Shown here: positions 1 to 5,234 of the stretch, one piece after another
How positions within the stretch are numbered: position 1 is the stretch's first letter
How the letters are laid out: each line of letters starts with the position of its first letter
Source: Chitinophagales bacterium
GTDB lineage: Bacteria; Bacteroidota; Bacteroidia; Chitinophagales; JADIYW01
Direction: 5' to 3'
NCBI GenBank assembly: GCA_020848315.1
Contig: JADLAH010000178.1
Coordinates: 1 to 7,450 of the forward strand
DNA: 7,450 bases
Notes under the pieces: generated by a model
Told to the model about the DNA's origin: nothing
The model's input: only the letters and a program-made list of their open reading frames with translations
The model's database searches: none
Program-made: the position numbers and the translations under genes

Positions 1-54
1 AAATTGTTCGTAATTCAGATGGCCGCATTGGTTACAGATATAGGTCGCTTTCAT
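1..54 (-). CDS. N-terminal fragment of a putative zinc-ribbon protein, cut by the left edge
   Basis: The reverse strand from an ATG at 54-52 reads MKATYICNQCGHLNYEQF, exactly 18 codons, and continues out of the window. The CNQCGH segment (Cys7, Cys10) is a CxxCG knuckle, as at the start of many small zinc-ribbon or rubredoxin-like domains. The second pair of metal ligands would lie outside the window. The gene points the same way as the acyl-CoA reductase, starting 49 bases after its stop. A perfect TAnnTTTG promoter box lies 25 bases upstream of the ATG, so it may have its own promoter. No Shine-Dalgarno is visible, which is normal for this phylum. The full protein and its function cannot be named from 18 residues. 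The main alternative is that this is only intergenic sequence; the coincidence of start codon, CxxCG and promoter box argues against that. Confidence 0.5.
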   Translation of the reverse strand, partial: MKATYICNQCGHLNYEQF

Positions 55-79
55 GTTGGAGGATTAAAGGATAATGATA

Positions 80-87
80 CAAAAGTA
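80..87 (-). promoter_or_regulatory. Predicted -7 promoter box of the zinc-ribbon gene
   Basis: The reverse strand reads TACTTTTG, a perfect match to the Bacteroidota -7 consensus TAnnTTTG. It lies between the reductase stop and the ATG at 54, and would give a leader of about 20 bases. No convincing TTTG -33 element is seen at the usual distance, so the call rests on the -7 box and its position. The same octamer is used in the 2800-2821 promoter region. Confidence 0.45.
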
Positions 88-103
88 GTGTATTCCGCGG
101 ATA

Positions 104-1114
104 TTAGAGCCGCAGCAGAAAATCTATCGTATCGACATGGTCGGCATAGTCCGCCAGTCCTGGACTTTGTGTCTGCCCGAACCGGATCTGGTCGAATTGC
201 CCCTGCTTGTCCGCCACGCATTGGATCTGCTCCCGATGCGCCTGAATATAAGCTTGCACTTCCGCCATGTCGTCGTAGCGCTCCAGGTGCAGGCACGATA
301 CCGGCGAGTGCAGTCCCGGCAGTTCCACCATATTCACAAAGTCGATATCCACCAGCGGCGTCTGATTCATCAGATACAGCGTTCGCTGATAGTCCAGGTT
401 GTTGCGGTAGGAATTGTGGCTCATCAAAGGTTCTTTCCAGTCGTTCCACACATCGCGGAACACACGCACATCGTACTCGCGCGGAATAAAAATCTTGGAT
501 ACATTGCGGCAGCCCAATCCGAAATAATCGAATACATCGTGGCCGAGTTGCTGCAGTTCTTCCGTCGTTTCCGTGTTATCCAGTACGGCCAGCGAGTGGC
601 GGTTGCGGCGGATGATATTCGGATATTTCGAGAAATAATATTCAAAATGGCGGGCGGTATTGTTGCTGCCCGTGGCGATGATGGCATCAAAGCCACCGAG
701 TCTTTCCTGAATGGAAATACGCTCCGTGAAGCGCGGTTCTATCCGGCACAGCTGTTCCAGCAGAAACGGATACAGAAAACGGTCTTTTTCCGATAACTTC
801 AGCTGCAGGCGGTTGCCGCTGATGAGCACGCACAGGATATCGTGAAAGCCGACCAGCGGAATATTGCCGGCAGCCACCAGCGCGATGGTGTTGGATGGTG
901 TGTCTTCCAGTGCATAGCCGGCAGTCCAGTCACGGAGTTTTTCTTCCTGCAAAAATTCTGTCGCGATGTTGCGCAGCGACTGTTGCGTGTTCTCCGGTGT
1001 AAACCAGTTATTGTACAGAAAGGTCTTGTACACCGTTTCCTGCAGGGCAGACGGATTTTCCAGAATATAGGCTCCCAGCAGGGAAAAACTTTTTATGCGT
1101 TCGGACAGGTTCAT
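104..1114 (-). CDS. Acyl-CoA reductase, LuxC-like (short Bacteroidota form)
   Basis: The 336-residue protein resembles the LuxC/acyl-CoA reductase family, members of the aldehyde dehydrogenase superfamily that reduce a fatty acyl thioester to an aldehyde with NADPH. In the sequence, AAGNIPLVGFHD (residues 81-92) and the ATGSNN segment (147-152) fit the nucleotide-binding part. GLGCRNVSKIF (199-209) carries Cys202, the expected catalytic cysteine that forms the acyl-enzyme. No signal peptide or membrane segment is seen, so it should be cytoplasmic. It is much shorter than Vibrio LuxC (about 480 residues), but this length is what I recall as usual in Bacteroidota. The ATG at 1114 sits behind a -7 box at 1156-1149 with a leader of about 28 bases. 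It is divergent from a ferredoxin gene across a shared control region, which suggests co-regulation or a redox partnership. Family assignment is fairly sure; the physiological substrate is unknown, and no luxD or luxE partner is present. Confidence 0.85.
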   Translation of the reverse strand: MNLSERIKSFSLLGAYILENPSALQETVYKTFLYNNWFTPENTQQSLRNIATEFLQEEKLRDWTAGYALEDTPSNTIALVAAGNIPLVGFHDILCVLISGNRLQLKLSEKDRFLYPFLLEQLCRIEPRFTERISIQERLGGFDAIIATGSNNTARHFEYYFSKYPNIIRRNRHSLAVLDNTETTEELQQLGHDVFDYFGLGCRNVSKIFIPREYDVRVFRDVWNDWKEPLMSHNSYRNNLDYQRTLYLMNQTPLVDIDFVNMVELPGLHSPVSCLHLERYDDMAEVQAYIQAHREQIQCVADKQGQFDQIRFGQTQSPGLADYADHVDTIDFLLRL

Positions 1115-1142
1115 AAGCGTTGGGTTGCGGTCAGCAAGATTC

Positions 1143-1193
1143 AGCCGACAAAATTAATACTATTGTAAAGTAATTCTTTGTCAACTGTCGGCT
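1143..1193. repeat. 8-base inverted repeat in the divergent promoter, candidate operator
   Basis: AGCCGACA at 1143-1150 is the exact reverse complement of TGTCGGCT at 1186-1193, with 35 bases between. The left arm overlaps the reductase -7 box and the right arm lies in the spacer between the ferredoxin -33 and -7 elements. That placement is what one expects of a binding site controlling both genes. The match could also be chance, and no regulator is encoded in the window. Confidence 0.4.
1149..1156 (-). promoter_or_regulatory. Predicted -7 box of the acyl-CoA reductase
   Basis: The reverse strand reads TAATTTTG, a perfect TAnnTTTG match, about 35 bases before the reductase ATG. A -33 element is unclear: TTG at 1184-1182 is 25 bases upstream, which is longer than usual. 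Two bases of the box overlap the left arm of the inverted repeat at 1143-1150. Confidence 0.5.
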
Positions 1194-1208
1194 AAATTTA
1201 TAATTTTG
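1177..1208 (+). promoter_or_regulatory. Predicted Bacteroidota sigma-A promoter of the ferredoxin gene
   Basis: TTTG at 1177-1180 (-33) and TAATTTTG at 1201-1208 (-7) are separated by exactly 20 bases, a full match to the consensus TTTG-N19-21-TAnnTTTG. Transcription would begin a few bases further on, leaving a leader of only about 10-12 bases before the ATG at 1226. No Shine-Dalgarno is present. Confidence 0.75.
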
Positions 1209-1225
1209 TGTAAAACTACAACAAT

Positions 1226-1573
1226 ATGGCAATCAGAATAACCGATGAATGTATAAATTGTGGCGCATGCGAACCGGAATGCCCGAATAATGCTATTTAT
1301 GAAGGCGGTATTGAGTGGGCGATGAGCGACGGCACTTCCCTGAAAGGCAGCTACACGCTGATGGATGGCACTTCCGTGGATGCGGAAGCCAAACACCGCC
1401 CGGTATCCAATGATGTATATTTCATTGTAACTGATAAATGTACGGAATGTAAAGGTTTCCACGAAGAACCGCAGTGTGCTGCCGTTTGTCCGGTCGACTG
1501 CTGTATCGCGGATGAAGACCACGTGGAAACGGAAGAAGAGTTGCTGGCGAAAAAAGCCAAATTACACTTGTAA
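1226..1573 (+). CDS. 2[4Fe-4S] dicluster ferredoxin with extended inter-motif region
   Basis: This 115-residue cytoplasmic electron carrier has two cluster-binding motifs. The first is CxxCxxCxxxCP with Cys9, Cys12, Cys15 and Cys19. The second is CxxCx8CxxxCP with Cys72, Cys75, Cys84 and Cys88, followed by CC at 92-93. The long CxxCx8C spacing in the second motif is as in Allochromatium-type ferredoxins. About 52 residues separate Cys19 from Cys72, against roughly 20 in simple bacterial ferredoxins. The insertion (about 21-70) reads like a small beta-rich segment, and I recall it from other Bacteroidota ferredoxins. The C-terminal tail is acidic, then lysine-rich, and probably helical. The gene is divergent from the acyl-CoA reductase and shares its control region, so it could feed electrons to the same pathway, but this is inferred. 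The ATG at 1226 is the only sensible start, directly behind a consensus promoter. Confidence 0.93.
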   Translation: MAIRITDECINCGACEPECPNNAIYEGGIEWAMSDGTSLKGSYTLMDGTSVDAEAKHRPVSNDVYFIVTDKCTECKGFHEEPQCAAVCPVDCCIADEDHVETEEELLAKKAKLHL

Positions 1574-1580
1574 TCCGCTT

Positions 1581-2747
1581 TTATTCCTGATACAACAGGT
1601 ATTTCTTTCTCGTTTGTTTAAATGCTTTTAACGCAGGATCCCAACTCTTTCTGATGGCTTTTTCAGAAAGTCCTTGTTCTATTTGCTGCTGCAATAGCTT
1701 ACCACCCGCCAGTTTGGAGAAAAAGCTGTTGAAGAATTTCGATTTGTCTTTTGTCAGCGCATACGCGTTGAGCAGATATTTCAGCGTGAATTGCTGACGG
1801 CGCAGGCTGTCGTCGCTGAGTTGGCTGAGGTCGTAGCCGTAGCACAACTGATTCAGCTGCGGTGGATTTTTTGCGCCTTCCACAGATCTTGGAGTGAATG
1901 AATAGGGTAGTCCTTTGTCAAAATCCGGACTGCCATACAATTGAAAGGGCTTGTCGGTCCCGCGGCCAAGGCTCACGTGGTTCGTGCCTTCAAAAAAGCA
2001 GATGCTCGGATACAAATACACCGATGTACTGTTGGGCAGATTCGGCGAAGGTTTTATCGGCAATACATACGATGTCTGGTGATTGTAGTTTAAACAAGAG
2101 ATGACGGTGATATTACATTGTACCTTGTTATTCAGCCACTTTTCCCCGTTTATCATCTGCGCGTACTCACCGATGGTCATGCCGTGTACCACCGGAATGG
2201 GATGCATGCCGACAAAGGAACGGAAAGCCGTGTCCAGCACCGGGCCATCCACGTAGTGGCCGTTCGGATTCGGTCGGTCCAGCACTATCAGCGGTTTGTT
2301 TTGCTCCGCGCAGGCATCCATCACATAATGTAGCGTAGATATATAGGTGTAAAACCGTGCGCCCACATCCTGAATGTCAAAAATCAGGATATCGAGGTCT
2401 TTCAGTTGCGCCGCGCTTGGTTTTTTATTATCGCCGTACAGCGAGATAATCGCCACACCGGTTTTTCCGTCAATGCCGTTCTTTACGTGTTCTCCGGCAT
2501 CTGCCGTGCCACGGACTCCGTGTTCCGGCGCGAAAACGGCCTTCACCTGCACACCGCGCTGCAACAAAGTGTCCAGCAGGTGTGTTTTTCCCACCACGGA
2601 TGTCTGATTGATGACCAGTCCGACGCGCTTGCCTTGCAGTGCCGGCAGATACGAATCCATGCGGGCCGCGCCCATAACGATGTCCGCTGCCTGAGCAGTA
2701 GCCAGCAGGCACAGCAGTGTAAATACGGAAAGGAGAATCTTACTCAT
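1581..2747 (-). CDS. DUF1343 / NamZ-like exo-beta-N-acetylmuramidase, exported
   Basis: From the chosen ATG at 2747 this is a 388-residue protein with a signal peptide (residues 1-20, cut likely after AQA), so it acts in the periplasm or outside. The DUF1343 family includes the NamZ enzymes of Bacillus subtilis and Tannerella forsythia, which release N-acetylmuramic acid from the non-reducing ends of peptidoglycan glycans. Family hallmarks are VFAPEHGVRG (71-80, Glu75), FDIQDVGARFYTYISTLHYV in the middle, LDRPNPNG, and FFEGTNHVSLGRGTDKPF (251-268, Glu253). The two glutamates are plausible catalytic residues, but I infer this from conservation. An upstream in-frame ATG at 2849 was rejected because it would bury the signal peptide and run into the divergent gene. 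The stop faces the ferredoxin stop 7 bases away. Sugar recycling is the likely role; substrate preference cannot be told from sequence. Confidence 0.88.
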   Translation of the reverse strand: MSKILLSVFTLLCLLATAQAADIVMGAARMDSYLPALQGKRVGLVINQTSVVGKTHLLDTLLQRGVQVKAVFAPEHGVRGTADAGEHVKNGIDGKTGVAIISLYGDNKKPSAAQLKDLDILIFDIQDVGARFYTYISTLHYVMDACAEQNKPLIVLDRPNPNGHYVDGPVLDTAFRSFVGMHPIPVVHGMTIGEYAQMINGEKWLNNKVQCNITVISCLNYNHQTSYVLPIKPSPNLPNSTSVYLYPSICFFEGTNHVSLGRGTDKPFQLYGSPDFDKGLPYSFTPRSVEGAKNPPQLNQLCYGYDLSQLSDDSLRRQQFTLKYLLNAYALTKDKSKFFNSFFSKLAGGKLLQQQIEQGLSEKAIRKSWDPALKAFKQTRKKYLLYQE

Positions 2748-2799
2748 GTGATGGCTTTGTACAAAAATCGTGCTGAACTTTGCGCTATCTTTGGTAATG

Positions 2800-2807
2800 C
2801 AAAAGTA
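2800..2807 (-). promoter_or_regulatory. Predicted -7 box of the NamZ-like gene
   Basis: The reverse strand reads TACTTTTG, giving a leader of nearly 50 bases before the ATG at 2747. No TTTG is found about 20 bases upstream on that strand, so this promoter looks weaker than the opposing one, or depends on an activator. Confidence 0.4.
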
Positions 2808-2821
2808 AAGAAATACTTTTG
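2800..2821. repeat. Perfect palindrome formed by two back-to-back -7 boxes
   Basis: CAAAAGTA at 2800-2807 and TACTTTTG at 2814-2821 are perfect 8-base inverted repeats around a 6-base spacer. Read outward, each arm is a consensus TAnnTTTG box: one for the NamZ-like gene on the minus strand, one for the permease on the plus strand. Polymerases bound to both would clash, so the two genes may be alternately transcribed, or the palindrome may be bound by a regulator. Confidence 0.6.
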
Positions 2822-2836
2822 AACTAATATTCCACT

Positions 2837-4069
2837 TTGAAACCGGCATTTTTCATAGCACAGCGACTGGCAATCGGCGACAGGAAATCGTTTTCCGCAT
2901 TTATTGTGCGCATCGCGGTACTGGCCATCGCGCTCAGTATGTCGGTGATGATTATCGCGACCTGCATGGTGTCGGGATTTTCCAAGGAAATCAAACAGCG
3001 CATTTTCGGATTCTGGGGCGAAATACACATCACCGGGTTCGATAACAACGAGTCTTTTGAAAGCAAGCCCATCCGCGAGGATCAGGTGGCGCTGACGGCA
3101 TTGCGAAGGGCGAAAGAAGTGCGCAATGTGGCACCGTTTATTTTAAAACCCGGTATTCTCAAGACCAAATCAGATATTGAAGGTATTGTGCTGAAAGGCG
3201 TGGATAGCAGCTATGACTGGAAAACCATTGCCACTTATCTGAAAAAAGGCAGGCTGCCGCAGCAAAGTTCCGACAGCGATGCCCACAAGGAAATACTGGT
3301 GTCACAGTCGACCGCCAACAAGCTGAAGCTGAAGGTAGACGATGCCGTGCTGGTCTATTTTATCCGCAGTGATCTGGCCGCTCCGATAGGTCGTAAGCTG
3401 AAGGTGTGCGGGATTTATCACACCGGACTGGAAGAATATGACAAGCAGTTTGCGCTGGTGGATATCGCGCTGTTGCGGCGACTCAATCAGTGGCAGGAAG
3501 GGCAGGTGGCCGGCTATGAAGTGCGCCTGCACGACATGGAGCAGATGGATACATTCAAGGATTCCGTGTATTTCAAATACATCGACCAAAGTGTGAACGC
3601 GCAGACCATGAAGGAAATCAACCGCAATATTTTTGAATGGCTGGACTTACAGAAAATCAATGAATACCTGATTCTCGGCTTCATGTTGGTAGTAGCGGTG
3701 CTGAACATGATTACCGCGCTGATTATCCTCATCCTCGACCGCACCAATATGATTGGTATGCTCAAAGCGATGGGTGCGAAAGACACGTTCATCCACCGTA
3801 TTTTTATTTATCATGCGGCCTATATTATCCTGAAAGGACTGGCTTGGGGAAATCTCATCGGACTGGGGGTATGTGCGCTGCAGCACTTCACCGGTTTTAT
3901 TAAACTCAACGAACAAAACTACTACCTGACGGAAGCGCCTGTGTACTTCAATATCACCGCGATACTGTTGCTGAACGTCGGCACATTGCTGATTTGTACG
4001 CTGGTGCTGCTGATTCCTGTCAGATTGGTGAGCCGTATCTCGCCGATGAAAGCTATCCGATTTGACTGA
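2837..4069 (+). CDS. FtsX-like ABC transporter permease (LolC/LolE-MacB type)
   Basis: This 410-residue inner-membrane protein has the classic FtsX/LolE layout. Transmembrane segment 1 is at about residues 22-45. A periplasmic MacB-like core spans about 46-275 and begins with a GFSKEIKQRIFGFWGEIHIT-type segment. Three C-terminal helices follow at about 277-300, 322-348 and 373-395. The ending ISPMKAIRFD is typical. Between helices 2 and 3 is the conserved cytoplasmic coupling stretch DRTNMIGMLKAMGA (301-314), which contacts the ATPase. Family members pair with a LolD-like ATPase and either extract lipoproteins from the inner membrane or act as mechanotransmitters; no ATPase lies in this window. 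The start is TTG at 2837: an in-frame TAA at 2825-2827 blocks any extension, and the next ATG would lie inside the first helix. Which Lol-type role it has cannot be decided here. Confidence 0.88.
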   Translation: MKPAFFIAQRLAIGDRKSFSAFIVRIAVLAIALSMSVMIIATCMVSGFSKEIKQRIFGFWGEIHITGFDNNESFESKPIREDQVALTALRRAKEVRNVAPFILKPGILKTKSDIEGIVLKGVDSSYDWKTIATYLKKGRLPQQSSDSDAHKEILVSQSTANKLKLKVDDAVLVYFIRSDLAAPIGRKLKVCGIYHTGLEEYDKQFALVDIALLRRLNQWQEGQVAGYEVRLHDMEQMDTFKDSVYFKYIDQSVNAQTMKEINRNIFEWLDLQKINEYLILGFMLVVAVLNMITALIILILDRTNMIGMLKAMGAKDTFIHRIFIYHAAYIILKGLAWGNLIGLGVCALQHFTGFIKLNEQNYYLTEAPVYFNITAILLLNVGTLLICTLVLLIPVRLVSRISPMKAIRFD

Positions 4070-4094
4070 TTTTTTCTCTATTATTTGTATCTTG
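4061..4094 (+). promoter_or_regulatory. Possible imperfect promoter of the DUF3810 gene
   Basis: TATCTTG at 4088-4094 followed by CCGCC and the ATG resembles the common Bacteroidota arrangement TAnnTTTG close to the start, but one T is missing. TTTG at 4061-4064, inside the end of the permease gene, is 23 bases upstream, slightly long. The gene may instead be read through from the permease, whose stop is only 30 bases away. Confidence 0.3.
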
Positions 4095-4099
4095 CCGCC

Positions 4100-5164
4100 A
4101 TGTTTGAAAAAATCAGGAAGTGGAAATGGGTGCTGGCAGCGGCTTTTTGCGTGATGCTGTGGGCATTTTTACCACGACCATTTATTGAACAGTATTATTC
4201 CCGCGGGTTTTTCTTGCTCGTCAGAAAACTCATGGATAATACCTTCGGTTATCTTCCTTTTCCGGCGTATTATCTCTTCTTAGGTTTTCTGGTGCTGATG
4301 GTGGTCAACTGGATACTGCATTTTTTTCGGGAAAAACCTCAGCCCTTTAAAGAGCGGATATTTACGATTTTCTCGTTTGCCTGCGCGATGCTCAGCTTCT
4401 TTTTTGTGCTGTGGGGATTCAACTACAGCAGGGTGTCCGTAGAAGACCAGTTGTATCTGCACACCAAACCGATGTCGCAGGAAGTATTGCTGGAAGAAAT
4501 AAAATCCACTTCCGGTCAGTTGTACAATATCCGCACGCAAATCATGGACAGCGCGCATTCCATGCCGCAGATTGTATTTATCAATAATATCGAGGATAAT
4601 GCCCGCGCAGCGATACAGGAAACGCTTAAAGAATTTAATTTCCCCTACGATGCCAGGGTCAGAGGCCGATTTGTATTTGAGGATATGTTTTTATACTGGA
4701 ACGTCGGCGGCCAATACATGCCTTTCGTCGGGGAGGCCAATGTGGATGATGGTGTATTCCCATCAAAAAAGCCATTTTATCTGGCGCATGAAATGGCACA
4801 CAGTTTCGGTTTTACCGCGGAGTCTGATTGTAATTTTCTGGCGTATGTGAGTTGTGTGGAATCCGGCAAGCTACCATTTCAGTACAGCGGCGAACTCAAT
4901 TATCTGCTGTATCTGCTGGCGGAACTGAAAAGCCGCGATGCCGTTTTGTATGATACTATTACAACTGACCTGCCGGACATCATCAGAGCTGATCTCGAGG
5001 AAATCCGTCTTCACCAGGAGAAACATACGTATAAAACCGGTGTGGTCGGTAATGTCGTGAACGAATTATATCTGAGTGCGCTGGGCGTCGAAGACGGCAT
5101 CAAAAACTACGATAAAATGATATTGCTGGTGTATGAGTGGAAAGCACGCAAGACAGTAAATTAA
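4100..5164 (+). CDS. DUF3810 membrane protein with zinc-metallopeptidase motif
   Basis: The 354-residue protein matches the DUF3810 family as I recall it: a membrane-anchored N-terminal part and a C-terminal metallopeptidase-like domain. Transmembrane helices are seen at about 10-24, 55-76 and 88-107. HEMAH at residues 230-234 is an HExxH zinc motif, followed by SFGFTAESDCNFLAYVSC, where Glu241 in the conserved FTAESDCN stretch may be the third ligand. The C-terminal region ends with the family-like VNELYLSALGVEDGIKNYDK pattern. Active-site sidedness is not certain from the sequence, and no substrate is known to me for this family. I chose the ATG at 4100 over an in-frame TTG at 4085, because the latter would fall in the promoter-like sequence. 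It follows the permease by 30 bases on the same strand and may be co-transcribed. Confidence 0.82.
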   Translation: MFEKIRKWKWVLAAAFCVMLWAFLPRPFIEQYYSRGFFLLVRKLMDNTFGYLPFPAYYLFLGFLVLMVVNWILHFFREKPQPFKERIFTIFSFACAMLSFFFVLWGFNYSRVSVEDQLYLHTKPMSQEVLLEEIKSTSGQLYNIRTQIMDSAHSMPQIVFINNIEDNARAAIQETLKEFNFPYDARVRGRFVFEDMFLYWNVGGQYMPFVGEANVDDGVFPSKKPFYLAHEMAHSFGFTAESDCNFLAYVSCVESGKLPFQYSGELNYLLYLLAELKSRDAVLYDTITTDLPDIIRADLEEIRLHQEKHTYKTGVVGNVVNELYLSALGVEDGIKNYDKMILLVYEWKARKTVN

Positions 5165-5209
5165 CAGTTTCTGTACCTGTATTTCACCTACTTATGCTGC
5201 TTTTTTTCC

Positions 5210-5217
5210 TACATTTG
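5210..5217 (+). promoter_or_regulatory. Predicted -7 box of the M43 protease gene
   Basis: TACATTTG is a perfect TAnnTTTG match, 17 bases before the ATG at 5235, giving a leader of about 12 bases. No TTTG is present at the expected -33 distance (the nearest candidate is a TTTC at 5182-5185). The 70-base gap between the genes otherwise holds a T-run at 5201-5207 and no stable stem, so I do not call a terminator. Confidence 0.5.
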
Positions 5218-5234
5218 TTCAATAATTACTATTT

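Larger units (their letters stand above)
2790..2821 (+). promoter_or_regulatory. Predicted Bacteroidota sigma-A promoter of the FtsX-like permease
   Basis: TTTG at 2790-2793 and TACTTTTG at 2814-2821 are 20 bases apart, a full consensus match. Transcription would start around 2826-2828, leaving a leader of roughly 10 bases before the TTG start at 2837. The -33 TTTG is itself the end of another -7-like octamer, TATCTTTG, at 2786-2793. Confidence 0.7.

Noticed and set aside
3..74. Plus-strand reading of 23 codons ending in TAA at 72-74, as a possible C-terminus of an upstream gene
   Set aside because: It is antisense to the minus-strand zinc-ribbon start, which has its own start codon, CxxCG motif and promoter box. 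The plus reading shows no family feature. It cannot be excluded without the sequence to the left.
137..796. Long plus-strand open frame of 219 codons
   Set aside because: It lies wholly antisense to the acyl-CoA reductase, whose motifs and catalytic cysteine are clear. The translated sequence has no recognisable domain and looks like a codon-bias shadow.
1586..1599. Hairpin CCTG-ATACAA-CAGG as a bidirectional terminator
   Set aside because: The stem is only 4 base pairs and no clean T-run follows on either strand, so it is too weak to call.
2406..2822. Plus-strand open frame of 138 codons over the NamZ-like gene
   Set aside because: It is antisense to conserved NamZ motifs and the signal peptide, has no promoter box or domain, and runs into the divergent promoter.
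2748..2849. 34-residue N-terminal extension of the NamZ-like protein from an ATG at 2849
   Set aside because: It would place the signal peptide internally, overlap the permease coding region and include the promoter palindrome. The ATG at 2747 gives a normal signal peptide at the N-terminus.
4085..4099. TTG at 4085 as an alternative start of the DUF3810 protein
   Set aside because: The ATG at 4100 is close behind, the extra five residues add nothing recognisable, and the stretch resembles promoter sequence.
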